Below are positions 21,716-31,591 of a stretch of DNA of 64,000 nt, piece by piece. Origin of the DNA: Astatotilapia calliptera (lineage: Eukaryota > Chordata > Actinopteri > Cichliformes > Cichlidae). Position 1 is the first letter of the stretch; every line of letters begins with the position of its first letter. The notes beneath the pieces are model-generated. The model searched no databases. It saw only the letters and a program-made list of their open reading frames with translations, and was not told where the DNA came from. The stretch spans positions 23,384,112 to 23,448,111 of the forward strand of contig NC_039323.1 of assembly GCF_900246225.1 (NCBI RefSeq), given 5' to 3'. The translations under genes were made by a program, and so were the position numbers.

Positions 21716-22690
21716 TTTTAATGATTTCTTTCAACTGTTCTTTTTCTACGGTGGAATGATTGTACAGCTTAAATCTTTAATGTAACTCATCATTGCTCTT
21801 TGCAGCATTAAAGTGATTGTTTGACAGCACTCATTGAATTGACCAATACTCAGAACAATGGGAAAGTTCAAGGAACTCCAAGTGACGATCCAAGAAAGAG
21901 AATTGTTGATTTACCCAAGTTGGGAATATTTTTTGGAGCCAACTGCAGATTCCAAGATCATCCATTTAACTCACTGTATGCAAGTACAGCTGTTATTAAG
22001 ATCTATCACCATGTTTTAAAGCTCTGGAAGAAGACCCAAACTGTAAAGTATCATGACTGGTAAAGGTGAGGCTTTCAAACCTGAGAACACTGTACCAGCT
22101 GTCAAGCATGGTGGTGGTAGAATCGGAGGCCGTTTTGCTGCCAGTGGTAATGATACATTATACAAAATGGTTGGAATAATGAAGGGGGAGGACTCCAAAT
22201 TCTTCACTTCAAATTAGCAGCTAGATGGTTGAAACTTGGACACAGTTGGGTGTTCCAACATGACAATGATCCCAAAAACATAAAAACTGGTTACAGAACA
22301 GATAAAGCAGGCTAACACTGAGCTTCTAGAATGGCCTTCCCAAAGCTCCGACCTCAACCCTGTTGAAAATGTTTGAACTGAGCTTAAAAGCCTAGATTGT
22401 GCCAAGAAACCACCCAATTTAAATGAATTCTTCCTATTCTGCCAAGAAGAGCTGTTAGATCTGAGCCAGGATTATTCCAGAAGCTTGTTGGTGGCTACCA
22501 AAAGTGTCTGGTTGAGGTCCAACATGCTAAGAGACATTAAGCCACAAATTAATGGGAGTGTATATGTATAAAATTAAAGTTGTGCACACAGTTCTTGTTT
22601 TTTAAAGCTTTTATAGATAGAATTATATAACATACATTAACTTTTTCCACCACTAAAAAAAGAACAGTTCAAAGAAATCATTAAATGTCT
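21716..22690 (+). mobile_element. Tc1/mariner relic with terminal inverted repeats
   Basis: Ends at 21716-21755 and 22650-22690 are inverted repeats (AATGATTTCTTTCAACTGTT versus AACAGTTCAAAGAAATCATT). Inside, + strand reads fragments such as WVFQHDNDPKNI (QHDNDPK is the Tc1 catalytic region) and CAAGCATGGTGGTGGTAG. Multiple stops and frameshifts make it inactive. Confidence 0.8.
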
Positions 22691-22859
22691 AAGATGTTAA
22701 CACCCCCTGTGCTACAAAGACGCCATCTTTTAACCCCCATGTGGCAATTTCAAAAAAAGTCTTATGTTTATTATAACTGCAGAACTACAGAGAGATAAAT
22801 CTTTGGAGAACCACGAGCTGAATTTCATTTGAATAGATCAACTTATTTGGTATATGTTG

Positions 22860-23310
22860 TCATTCATGGCACAGTTTAAGAAGAAATGGCAAATTTGTGG
22901 GGAAACAACGAGAAAATTATGAACTAAAAAAATTTACACTCATAGGAAAAAAGGCTTTTAGAAAATTTTATGGGGGAAAATGACATTAAAAAAACAAAAC
23001 AAAACAAAACCCGTTAAATTGGTTAAAAAGAAAATGTTGGTTAGCAAGTTAAAATTTGTTAATTTATGAGAATGATAAATTTACAAAAATGGAAAATGAC
23101 AAACTTATGAATAACATGCAAATTTATGAGTAAAAATGATACATTAAAAAAAAGTAAATTATGAGGACAAAATAATACATTTACAAAAAAATTGTTTTTA
23201 CAAATTTACAAGACAAGAAATTGTAATTTGGAAATTTGTGAGAAACAAAGTGTAAGTTGGAGGAAAAACTGATCTACTTACAAGGAGAAAATATGAATTT
23301 ATGAGAAAGA
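22860..23310. repeat. Degenerate AT-rich tandem array
   Basis: Imperfect repeats of an approximately 25-30-bp unit of the form AAATTTACAAGAAAAANGG / AATTTATGAGAA. Similar to 44270-44640. No spacers of constant length, so not CRISPR-like. Confidence 0.6.
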
Positions 23311-23519
23311 CAAACATGCTCATAGTTTTTAAAATGAATTTGATACTTTAATTTAAAAACTTGTTTGTTTGTTTCCTCAGGATTGGTCCTCCAGCCATTC
23401 ATTTTATTCTTTTTCACCATCACCTTCCACATACACCTTAATTCTTCGATTGTTACCACTTGTGTGTTTGAAATAAAGTAAAATTCACGTGTATACAGCC
23501 TGTTTTTATTTCCCAGGTT

Positions 23520-24010
23520 AAAGCACAGCTGACGTGACGTCCGTCTCTACGTTCGTTACTCGGTTAGTGCTACTATCACAAACAGCCTCTCTGGAGCCAA
23601 ACTGCTGGATTAAACAACCCGCGACCTTTTGTATACCCGTTTTTGTCGGTAAAACTCTAAGTAGCAGCCGCAGCCGCTTCACAATCCATGCTAGGTAATG
23701 ACACGGTTGTCATGGAAACAAGACTCCTGCTGGGCTCCTCCGCTGGAAGGTCCCACCGCTGACCGCTTACCAGGGTTCCAGAGAAACACCTTGAAAGCCC
23801 TTCATAAAGTCTGGAAAACTGTTGCGCAAGAGCACTTCAGAAACATATTTTAAAAACTATTAACAGTCTGGCTGCTTGGAAGCAAAGTATGAAGAAGTCA
23901 GGACTGAGCTGTTCGCCTGGCTTTACAGCGCAGTGACTCCCCCGTGTGGCCAGATGGGTCATTGCAGATAAACGGCAGCCTGAGTGGAAAACACAAGCGG
24001 TCATAAAATC
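23520..24010. other. intergenic DNA with a Tc1 tail fragment
   Basis: No gene. 23775-23840 (AACACCTTGAAAGCCCTTC to GTTGCGCAAGAGCACTTCAG) resembles the Tc1-type end also seen at 58405-58480. Confidence 0.45.
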
Positions 24011-25109
24011 AGGGGCTGATCTAGAGAAATTTTCTTAGGGTGGCACGAGGGTGGCGTGGAAATCAAATGGGGTGGCCAAATCAAAGCCTTTAAAACACAC
24101 ACACACACACACACAAATGCACGTGTTACATATGGTTAAAATGATTCAAAGGAAGTATGTATACGTGTTTAATATAAATGTAGCCTATAATTTAATTATT
24201 TTCTGTAGCAAACACAAGTAAACATTTCAGTTACATAAAGTTTGTGAATTTTTGGTTTTTATACACTGTATAGCCTGTATAATAAATAAATATGTAGCCC
24301 AATAAGTATAAAATCCAGAAAGCTACACAACATGGGGCAGTTCATTTACAAACACATGTCTAAGTAAAGTGTCAAACTTTTTTTCTTAGAAAAAATCTAA
24401 TTGATGCATGCTTAAATTTACACAAAATGTAACAAATCTACACTGCCATGAACAAAAATGTAAACCTAATTTTTCATGACTTGTTGCGTTAACCCTCTGA
24501 TGTCCAAAATGTAATTCGCCATTTTTGACTACTTTTGATTTGACATTTGCATTTCACCTTCAAATTGTTCTTTTGTTTGTGTTTGGTTTTTTCCTTGCTT
24601 GTATCATTCTTTTCACCTCAGCCTCACGTCTGAATTTACAGTTATTTTTTCATTGACATATAGTATTAACACAACTGATCTGAAATCACACAAAAAACAA
24701 AAATCCTAGTAGTACTTATATTTTTTTTTACTGTAAAAACCACAGACATGTTTAGTAAATTATTTTCACAACTTGAAATGCAAATATAAGTTGTAAATTT
24801 TGAAAATTTCTGCACAACTTTTCTAAACAATAAAGTTATATACAACTATTTATCTAAAAATGTAGCCACTCCTTCTGGAACAAGAAATAATGCTTCTGTG
24901 CTGTGGGCTGAACCATTTGTTAATGGGGGAGGGGGGTATCACTATGTAATATATTCAGTTTTAGAATTTACATTCAGTGTTAACTGTTGCTAGGCCCAAT
25001 GTTATCTTGTTTTAATAAACAACACTGTCATATGCAAAACTAGGGTGGCACAAGATCATTTTAGGGTGGCACATGCCACCCCATGCCACCCTTCTAGATC
25101 CACCTGTGA
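24011..25109. mobile_element. Candidate TIR element, ends tentative
   Basis: Left end CAGGGGCTGATCTAGAGAAA and right end TTCTAGATCCACCTGTG are imperfect inverted repeats. Both ends carry AGGGTGGCAC motifs in opposite contexts. A target duplication was not found, so family and limits are uncertain. Confidence 0.5.
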
Positions 25110-26475
25110 CAGATATTGCTGATTTATTATGTTAAAAGCAGAGCTGGATAAGAATTTAAGCATTACCTTGTGATGGGAAGATGTTTTGCAAAAACTAAAA
25201 AGTATTTAGTTTTTGAAATAAATATGCAAATAAGTTGGGTTTTTTGTTTTTGTTTTATTAAAAAAAGGATAAATCTAAATTTAAGCCCAGACTTTGACTC
25301 TGCCACTCCAAAACCATAATTTTGTGGTTTTGAATCATTCTGAGGTGGACTTTTCAGATCATCGTCCTGCTGTATAACCAGTGTTGGGACTAGCGTGTTA
25401 TTAAGTAACGTGTTACAGTAACTACGTTATTATTGTGGTAACGAGCACGGTAACTAGTTATCATGCCAAAACCAGGAACGCGTTACTCGTTACTGGGATT
25501 TAGATAGGCTCGTTATTCGTTACTTCGTGTGGTGGCTATCGCGGAGCTTCCACAGATTCAATAACATTAGCAAATGGTGGAGGCCAGCAGGTGGATGAAG
25601 GAAAAGGGAGGCAAGAGGAGAGACCCGAGGCGGCCGCCGGTCCAAGTGTCAGGTGAACTGAACTTCAGGTAAGAAGTTATGACCTGCAGTCTCTCTGGGT
25701 CAGATATGAACCAAGTTTAGGTGGAGTTTATTTTCGTTATGCTGACTTTTTCGAACTGGGTACTAGCATGACGGAGTTTCTATACAGCTGGGTGGTGGTG
25801 CTATGTTACTGATGTTGAACTTTATTTTGTTCATAAGGTTAATTATTAGAGTTGCCAGCCGTCCTGTAAAAAACAGAATCGTCTCGTTTTCAGAGAAAAT
25901 ATTTCGCGTTTCGTATTGAGGTGAAGAGGAACGCAGTTTGTCCCGGACTTCAGCTACAATGAAAAAGACACAAAGCTGGAGTTATTCTGTGTTTACGCTG
26001 CACAGCTGCCTCGTCTTCTCTCTTTCTCTCCTGTTTCTACTTCAATCATGAAACTGATCAATGATCAGCTGATCGGCTTTTCTCTCTCGTTTGTTTATCG
26101 CTCACTTTGCGCCAGAAAGAAGAAACCAGTGGATGTAGCGCTAAACAACAGCAGCACGTTTAAGCTTGATCAGCTGTTGTTAGAATTTATTTAATATTAA
26201 TTTCTAGTATCAGCTGATGTTTGCTGGAGCCACAGCTGTAAAGCTGCTGGTCATGATGTCAGTTTGGTTATCTGGTGAGAGCAAGGCTGGACTGGGTCAA
26301 AAAATCGGCCCGGGCATTTTAACTAGAGACCGGCCCACCAGGATAAAGATTGAAAATGTGACGTCATTCAGGGGTAAAAACCGCAAAGGATTCTGGGAAC
26401 TTGTGGCAAGAGGTACTAGCGCACGCAGGCTTTCAATTGAACTCAGTTACACAGCGATAAAAAGAAACCCAAAAA

Positions 26476-26716
26476 ATGTCAAGAAGCTGTTGTATTATTA
26501 ACTGCAATAGGCGGTCGCATGACAGCTACAGGAAGCCGACGGGTAAAGAGATCGTTTTTTTTTTTGTTTTTTTTATCGGATTACGTCGTTGAAGAGAAAT
26601 TTTTTAAGCCATGTTTCCGAAGTAAGAGCCGATGGATGGTCTGGATATACCAAATATAACGTCTCAGAACACTCCAGCTCACATGTTAGTCTGCTCCAAG
26701 CATTTCCACAAAGGTC
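26476..26716 (+). pseudogene. THAP zinc-finger fragment of a transposase
   Basis: Starts MSRSCCIINCNRRSHDSYRK, followed after an AT-rich slip by FYRITSLKRN. After a further frameshift it reads NTPAHMLVCSKHFHKG. The C..C pair, FYRI and VCSKHF phrases are the THAP (C2CH) signature. A donor-like GGTCAG follows the Lys codon. At least one frameshift makes it dead. Confidence 0.75.
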
Positions 26717-26861
26717 AGAGTTTTGTAGTAGTTAATGCGTCATTTTTCTTAACATAATTGGTGATATAGGTTACAAGCAAGTCTGGCGCTGAACATAAAT
26801 TGTCGCGCTATGCTCCTTTATTTATTGTGTTTATTGTGCATAAATAGTGAATTGTGCTGAC

Positions 26862-26961
26862 TAGAGCTGGGCGATAGAACGATAACGATATGTATCGCGA
26901 TATAACTTTTACTCGATAGAGAAATTACGCTATCGCGATAGACCTCGCCGCTCTTGTCCTC

Positions 26962-26992
<31 letters not shown>

Positions 26993-28266
26993 TCAGCCAA
27001 TCCAAATTAAGTAGCGCAGAGCCGAACCAATCACAGCCGCAGGCAGCGTCACGTAGCGTGACTTGTTACGTACAGCACAAGTGCCAAGCCGCACGTGTGT
27101 TTGTTTGGGAAGCAGCCAGCGGGTAATGGAGCCAGCGCGTAATGGAGGAAATGAGTGTGCCGACTAGAAAAATCAACCGAGCATGACCGAAGAGAAAACA
27201 GATGATGGTTCCAATGCCGGAGAGATTGTCAAACGGAAGAGCCATAGAAGCTCCGTAGTGTGAAGGTATTTCGGCTATTTCAAGTCTGACAAAAAACAGA
27301 GTAGCGTGCACTGTAAATTGTGCCGAAAGCAAGTCTGGAAATACAATAAACTGGTGCATGCGTCACACTGTGCGCCACGTTATTGTTTCGGTGAAATGAA
27401 TTTCTACAATACTGTTACTGTTAATTCTACTCTCTGCAGTGTTTAAATGCTTACATATACACACAGTTACTGTCCCTCCACACATACGACTCGGTTCTGC
27501 TTCTATGCCCCAGCTTTGTTTACTTTTTCCCACCGAGGCTTCTAGACTTCTGATTGGCCAATATTTCTGCACGGTTAGGAATCTAGCGCCACCTGCTGCT
27601 TTGGCATGTTCATAGCAGCGTTTTCCTTCATTTCTGCCTTTATGTGTGAACGGGATTATTTTTTAAAACGAAAACGGAAAATCTCCGTTTTCAAAAATAC
27701 CCGTGTACGTGTGGACGTAGCCTCAGTCTCTGACTGGAAGCGCTAATTCGTCATTCGGCTTTTGTCAGACTAAAGTAACTGTTAAAACTGTTTGAAAAGC
27801 TCAGCTATACAACAAGGAGAGATTGAGAATTTCCTTTTAGTTCTCAGTTTATTTGATATTGACAAAAGTTAGTCAGTTTTGTCTGTTCTTCTAATCTCAA
27901 ACTAAGATTTATTTTTAGAATTAATATTTTGTTTCTAAGTGGAATTGACAATTTAGTCTGTTTCGTTTGTTCTATTTTGAAACTTAAACGCTTTAGTGGC
28001 TGCCTTGTGTGTAGTTTGCAATATTTGCCTTTATTTATCTGAAAAAGTCTCATGTTCCTTAAGTACATCTACCCTGTTGAACTTATTATGGGAAATAAAT
28101 ATTTAAATAAAAACAAGCTGCTGATTATTTCACATTTTACTTGTGAGCAACGGCACATTTAAATCTTACAAATAGTTATTTGGCTTATATCGTGATAGAT
28201 ATCGTTATCGCCTGAAATGAAAAAAACATATCGTGATATGAAAAAATCTCATATCGCCCAGCTCTA
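26862..28266 (+). mobile_element. Innermost hAT element with BED-finger fossil, 8-bp TSD
   Basis: Ends TAGAGCTGGGCGATA and TATCGCCCAGCTCTA are perfect inverted repeats. An 8-bp duplication GTGCTGAC lies at 26854-26861 and 28267-28274. The TATCG-rich subterminal repeats are typical of a large fish hAT group. It is 1405 bp and keeps only the 5' end of a transposase. Confidence 0.93.
27183..27369 (+). pseudogene. BED zinc-finger fragment of hAT transposase
   Basis: From an ATG, reads MTEEKTDDGSNAGEIVKRK, then SSVV, a stop (TGA) and RYFGYFKSDKKQSSVHCKLC then RKQVWKYNKLVH. The aromatic FGYF with VHCKLC is the start of a BED finger. The internal stop and the missing remainder make it a relic. Confidence 0.7.
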
Positions 28267-28469
28267 GTGCTGACACAATATTGCGTTTCGCCTCTGTTAT
28301 TATGGTACATTGACAAAAACATATACTTTTATTCACAGGATAAAACAGGTTTTTTGTATCACTAATTGTCCAGTGCGATTACAGCATACAATATTATCGT
28401 CACTGCTACATTTCTGTGATGCTACCAGAAATTATTTCCACTAATTAATTACCGTTGAGCTCAAAGGTT

Positions 28470-28840
28470 ATATTAATAAACGGTTAACGAATGTGTATTT
28501 ATGACGACGATTTGTGAGACTGGTAAACTTATGATACGTACGATGGTCTTTCGTTCTACACGGTGCGTTTCAAGGTCCTGTACCCATCCGTCGGTAAACT
28601 GTACCTGGGCTTGTTGCAGTGACCTGAAGTTACTGAACTTCATGAGTGTATGCACTCACTCCAAGAACCGTATGATTATAAATCTGAGCGTGGTGAAAGT
28701 TGGGCAGCACGCTAACGTCTTTTGTCCACTCTGTGTGCTCGTAAGGGTCTGACCCTTTCACACCTTTGAGTTTTTTCCTCGTATCTTTTCTTTGTCTTTT
28801 CGTCGAGTCTGTCTTTGTACGGACCGGCATTGTTCTCCTT
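28470..28840 (-). pseudogene. Transposon-derived coding fossil on - strand
   Basis: Reads TEWTKDVSVLPNFHHAQIYN, HTVLGVSAYTHE and, after a frameshift, FRSLQQAQVQFTDGWVQDLE. The IYN...S.YTHE...SL.A...F..GWV.D pattern resembles the region preceding YqaJ-type nuclease domains in some transposon-associated animal proteins. This is from memory and uncertain. It is convergent with the THAP fragment. Confidence 0.4.
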
Positions 28841-29635
28841 TTGTTTTGTACATTCCTTTTTTGTGCGGCAAAGAAAAAACAAGAAGGTATTGGAACCGGA
28901 GAATGAATGTTTTGTGGTGCTGCAAATGCTTGCATTTGATGCGGTACTTGGATTATTTTGCCACTAGTTCCCGGCATGCAATGCGCGAAAATCACGTGAT
29001 TGCTAAACTAGGGGGCGGGTGCATCTGGCCTCCTCGGCTGTAATTGGTCCAGCCCAGAGTCGATCATGACCAACTGGCCAATCCAACACCTTTCATTATA
29101 CCCTTCCAAAAAAAAAAAAAAAAAAAAAATCCATCGGCCCATAAAAACAAAAAATCACCAGCGGCCCACCGGGCATTTGCCCGGTGGGCCGCTGGCCAGT
29201 CCAGCTATGGGTGAGAGGGAAACATGAAGATGAAACCAGGAGATGTCCTTACTGGATCATCAGAGCTGTGATGGAGAAACAGGTTTACCTTTTAGGTGAC
29301 ATGAATGAGTTGAAGGGAAGTTATGAACTGTTTCTGAGAGACAAATAACACCAGGATCCTTTTTTACGTAGCTGACAGCTGGTAACTGTGCAGGGGTGGG
29401 TCTAGCAAAGTGTTGCCAGGGGGGGCCAGGTAGGGCATTAACAGGGAAAGGGGGGCACGAAGAAATACTTTTCTTTCTTATTCTCATTTAAAATATCTAG
29501 CTTTAAAAAATAATTATCTGAGTCTTACAACAAACGATTGATAGATTGAAGCATATATACCATCAGAACAGTGTACATCACTGTCACAACAATGTTTGTT
29601 TTCATTCAAAAGCTTTATGATTATTCCTATAATGG

Positions 29636-29694
29636 TGGGCCGGTCTCTAGTCAAAATGCCCGGGCCGATTTTTTGTCCCAGTCCAGCCCTGTAT
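29636..29694. repeat. Extra inverted copy of the middle element's left end
   Basis: The complement of this 59-bp block matches 26282-26339 with only about three mismatches (CTGGACTGGG(T/A)CAAAAAAT, then CGGCCCGGGC). It is a better match than the TSD-matched right end at 29209. Its own left partner was not found. Confidence 0.8.
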
Positions 29695-31111
29695 GCAGCT
29701 CATCTGCAGCCTGGTGTTACCTACATCTTCCTATTCAGAAGGCAGAATTTCTGAGTTCTGAGTACAATCGAAAGCACCACGACTGCAGTTTTTGTGTTGG
29801 ATGTAAAAAGCGCACATGACGCTGTGACGTAGGCTAGAATCATGGCAGTGGTCAACAACGGTCTAGGCGTGGGATTTCTCTTGTGTAAATATGCACAGTG
29901 CACTTGTGGCAAGTAAGCAAGCTAGAAGACTGCAATCTTGCTGGGTATCCAGTTATGGAAGCAACACATTAACAAGATAATTCTGAGTAAAACCAAAGTT
30001 ACTTTCCCTAGTAACTAGTTACTTTGAAAGTAACGAGTAACTTGAAGTAACTGAGTTACTTTTAAGTAGCTAGTAATGTAACTAAGTTACTAATTTAAAG
30101 TAACTTACCCAACACTGTGTATAACCCAAGTGCTCTTGAGCTTCAGAGCATAAACTGATGGTCAGACATCCTCCTTCAGAGCAGAATTCAAGGTTCCATC
30201 AGTTACAGCAAGTCGTCCTGAAGCAGCAAAGCAGCCCCATCACACTACCACCACCATGTTTGACTGTTGCTGTGATGTTCTTTTTATGAAATGCTGTTAG
30301 TTTGATGTCAGATGTAACGGGACTTAAACCTTCCAGAAAGTTCAGTTTTTGTCTCGTCAGTCCACAGAATATTTTCTTGGGGATCATCAAGATGTTTTTA
30401 GTAAATGTGAGACTGAGACAAGCTTTTGCGATCTTTTTGGTCAGCAGTGGTTTTCTCCTTGAACTCTTGCATGGAGGCCATTTTTGCCCAGTCTCTGTCT
30501 CACTGTTGAAACATGAACTCTGACCTTAGCTGAGACTAGTGAGGCCTGCAGTTCTTTAGCTGTTGTTCTGAGTTCTTTTGTGACCTCCTGGATGAGTCGT
30601 CGATGCATCCTTGGAGTAATTTTGGTGGGCTGGTCACTCCTGGGAAGCTTCAGCACTGTCCCAAGTTTTCTTTATGTGTGTATGCCTCTCACTGTGGTTC
30701 ACTGGAGTCAGAAATGGCTTTGTGACCTTTCCTAAACTGACAGATGTCACTGGCTTTGTTTCTCAGCCGTTTCTTTGCATCATGGCCTGATGTGTTGTTG
30801 TTTGCGATCTTTTAGCCTGTTTCACTTTGTCAGACTGGTTCCATTTAACAGATTTATTGATTCAGCAGGTCTGGCAGTAATCTGAGTATGGCTCATGAAA
30901 CTGAACTGAAAGCTTTCCAAAATGTGGTTAGTCACATTATTAATCAAGGGGGTGTTACTTTGTCCCCCCCCAATCTTCGGTGTATTGGGAAATTAACAAG
31001 TGCAAATATAGGTTTATTAAAACTAAGTCTGTTTGTATTTGTATTTGTTTGCATTTGTATTCATTTGGAAAGAAGTCAAACACAGTTGCAGATTTTCTGA
31101 TATTCTTCATC

Positions 31112-31274
31112 TTTATTGTAGAACAGAAATTATGCATCCTTCATATCGATTACATCAGTACTGGAAGTGGAAGTGAGGCAGTGCTTTTCTATAATAAAAA
31201 ATAAAAACATTTCTAAGCAATGTGTACAGTACCTAAAAACAGTCATTCCACTAAGGTGGTTTTTCGTCTTTATT
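31112..31274 (-). terminator. Candidate poly(A) signals for the alpha-type exon
   Basis: AATAAA on the - strand at 31269-31274 and again at 31112-31117, 185 and 340 bases past the stop. The 3' UTR would then be short and end just before the Tc1 relic. Confidence 0.5.
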
Positions 31275-31458
31275 TTTCAGGACGGAGCTACTGTTTGTTA
31301 GTGTGACATTCAGTCACTCAGTCTACCTCCACGATAATCTAATCTAAAACCTCTACAGCAGGAACCAGGCCACATGATGGTGAAATTATACAGTCTCTCA
31401 TCACAGTATCTTCACTGTACTCAGTTTGATCGCATAGCAGTCCTCTGATCTCCTCCAG

Positions 31459-31591
31459 TCAGGTCTCCACTTTGCCAAAGGTGCCGTCGGGCGGTCGGTA
31501 GTGTCTGGGGAAGGCCTTGAGCTGCAGCGAGTTAAACGCGTACTTTCGGCATCCGACGTTCTTCACAGTGTTTTCTCGCCTACAGCCCTCG
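31459..31591 (-). CDS. inpp4a: inpp4a alpha-type terminal exon (hydrophilic tail)
   Basis: Acceptor ctgtctcctcag precedes 31591; stop TGA at 31459-31461. It encodes SEGCRRENTVKNVGCRKYAF, then NSLQLKAFPRHYRPPDGTFG and KVET, the canonical INPP4 C-terminus. It is preceded on - by a CCTCCTCCT-rich pyrimidine tract. Confidence 0.93.

Larger units (their letters stand above)
26282..29209. mobile_element. Middle TIR element carrying a THAP fragment, 8-bp TSD
   Basis: Ends CAAGGCTGGACTGG and CCAGTCCAGCTATG are inverted repeats. Perfect 8-bp duplications GGTGAGAG lie at 26274-26281 and 29210-29217. It holds a THAP-type zinc-finger fragment near its left end and a different coding fossil on - near the right end. 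The 8-bp TSD with THAP suggests a P-like or hAT-like element; the superfamily is not settled. Confidence 0.8.
25379..30117. mobile_element. Outer hAT-like element with 8-bp TSD
   Basis: Ends CAGTGTTGGG and CCCAACACTG are perfect inverted repeats. The flanks are a perfect 8-bp duplication TGTATAAC at 25371-25378 and 30118-30125. Both subterminal regions are packed with GTTACT/AGTAAC motifs, as in many fish hAT elements. The 4739-bp length is inflated by nested elements. No transposase of its own was recognised. Confidence 0.9.
25270..30970 (-). mobile_element. Tc1-like element (- strand), split by a nested insertion
   Basis: Two halves, about 25270-25378 and 30126-30970, join across the duplication TGTATAAC into one - strand Tc1-type element. 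The right half encodes, on -, an N-terminal HTH-like transposase piece (DQPTKITPRMHRRLIQEVTK at about 30570-30630), and holds CACACTACCACCACCATG. It is inactive. The insertion is the 4.7-kb element at 25379-30117. Confidence 0.8.

Noticed and set aside
22860..23310. CRISPR-like repeats
   Set aside because: Repeat units are degenerate with irregular spacing and the host is a vertebrate. A degenerate tandem array explains it.
29390..29694. Complete 305-bp TIR element starting CAGGGGTGGGTCTAG and ending AGTCCAGCCCTG
   Set aside because: The two ends match only over a few bases and the 8-bp flanks (TAACTGTG and TATGCAGC) differ, so a single element is not supported.
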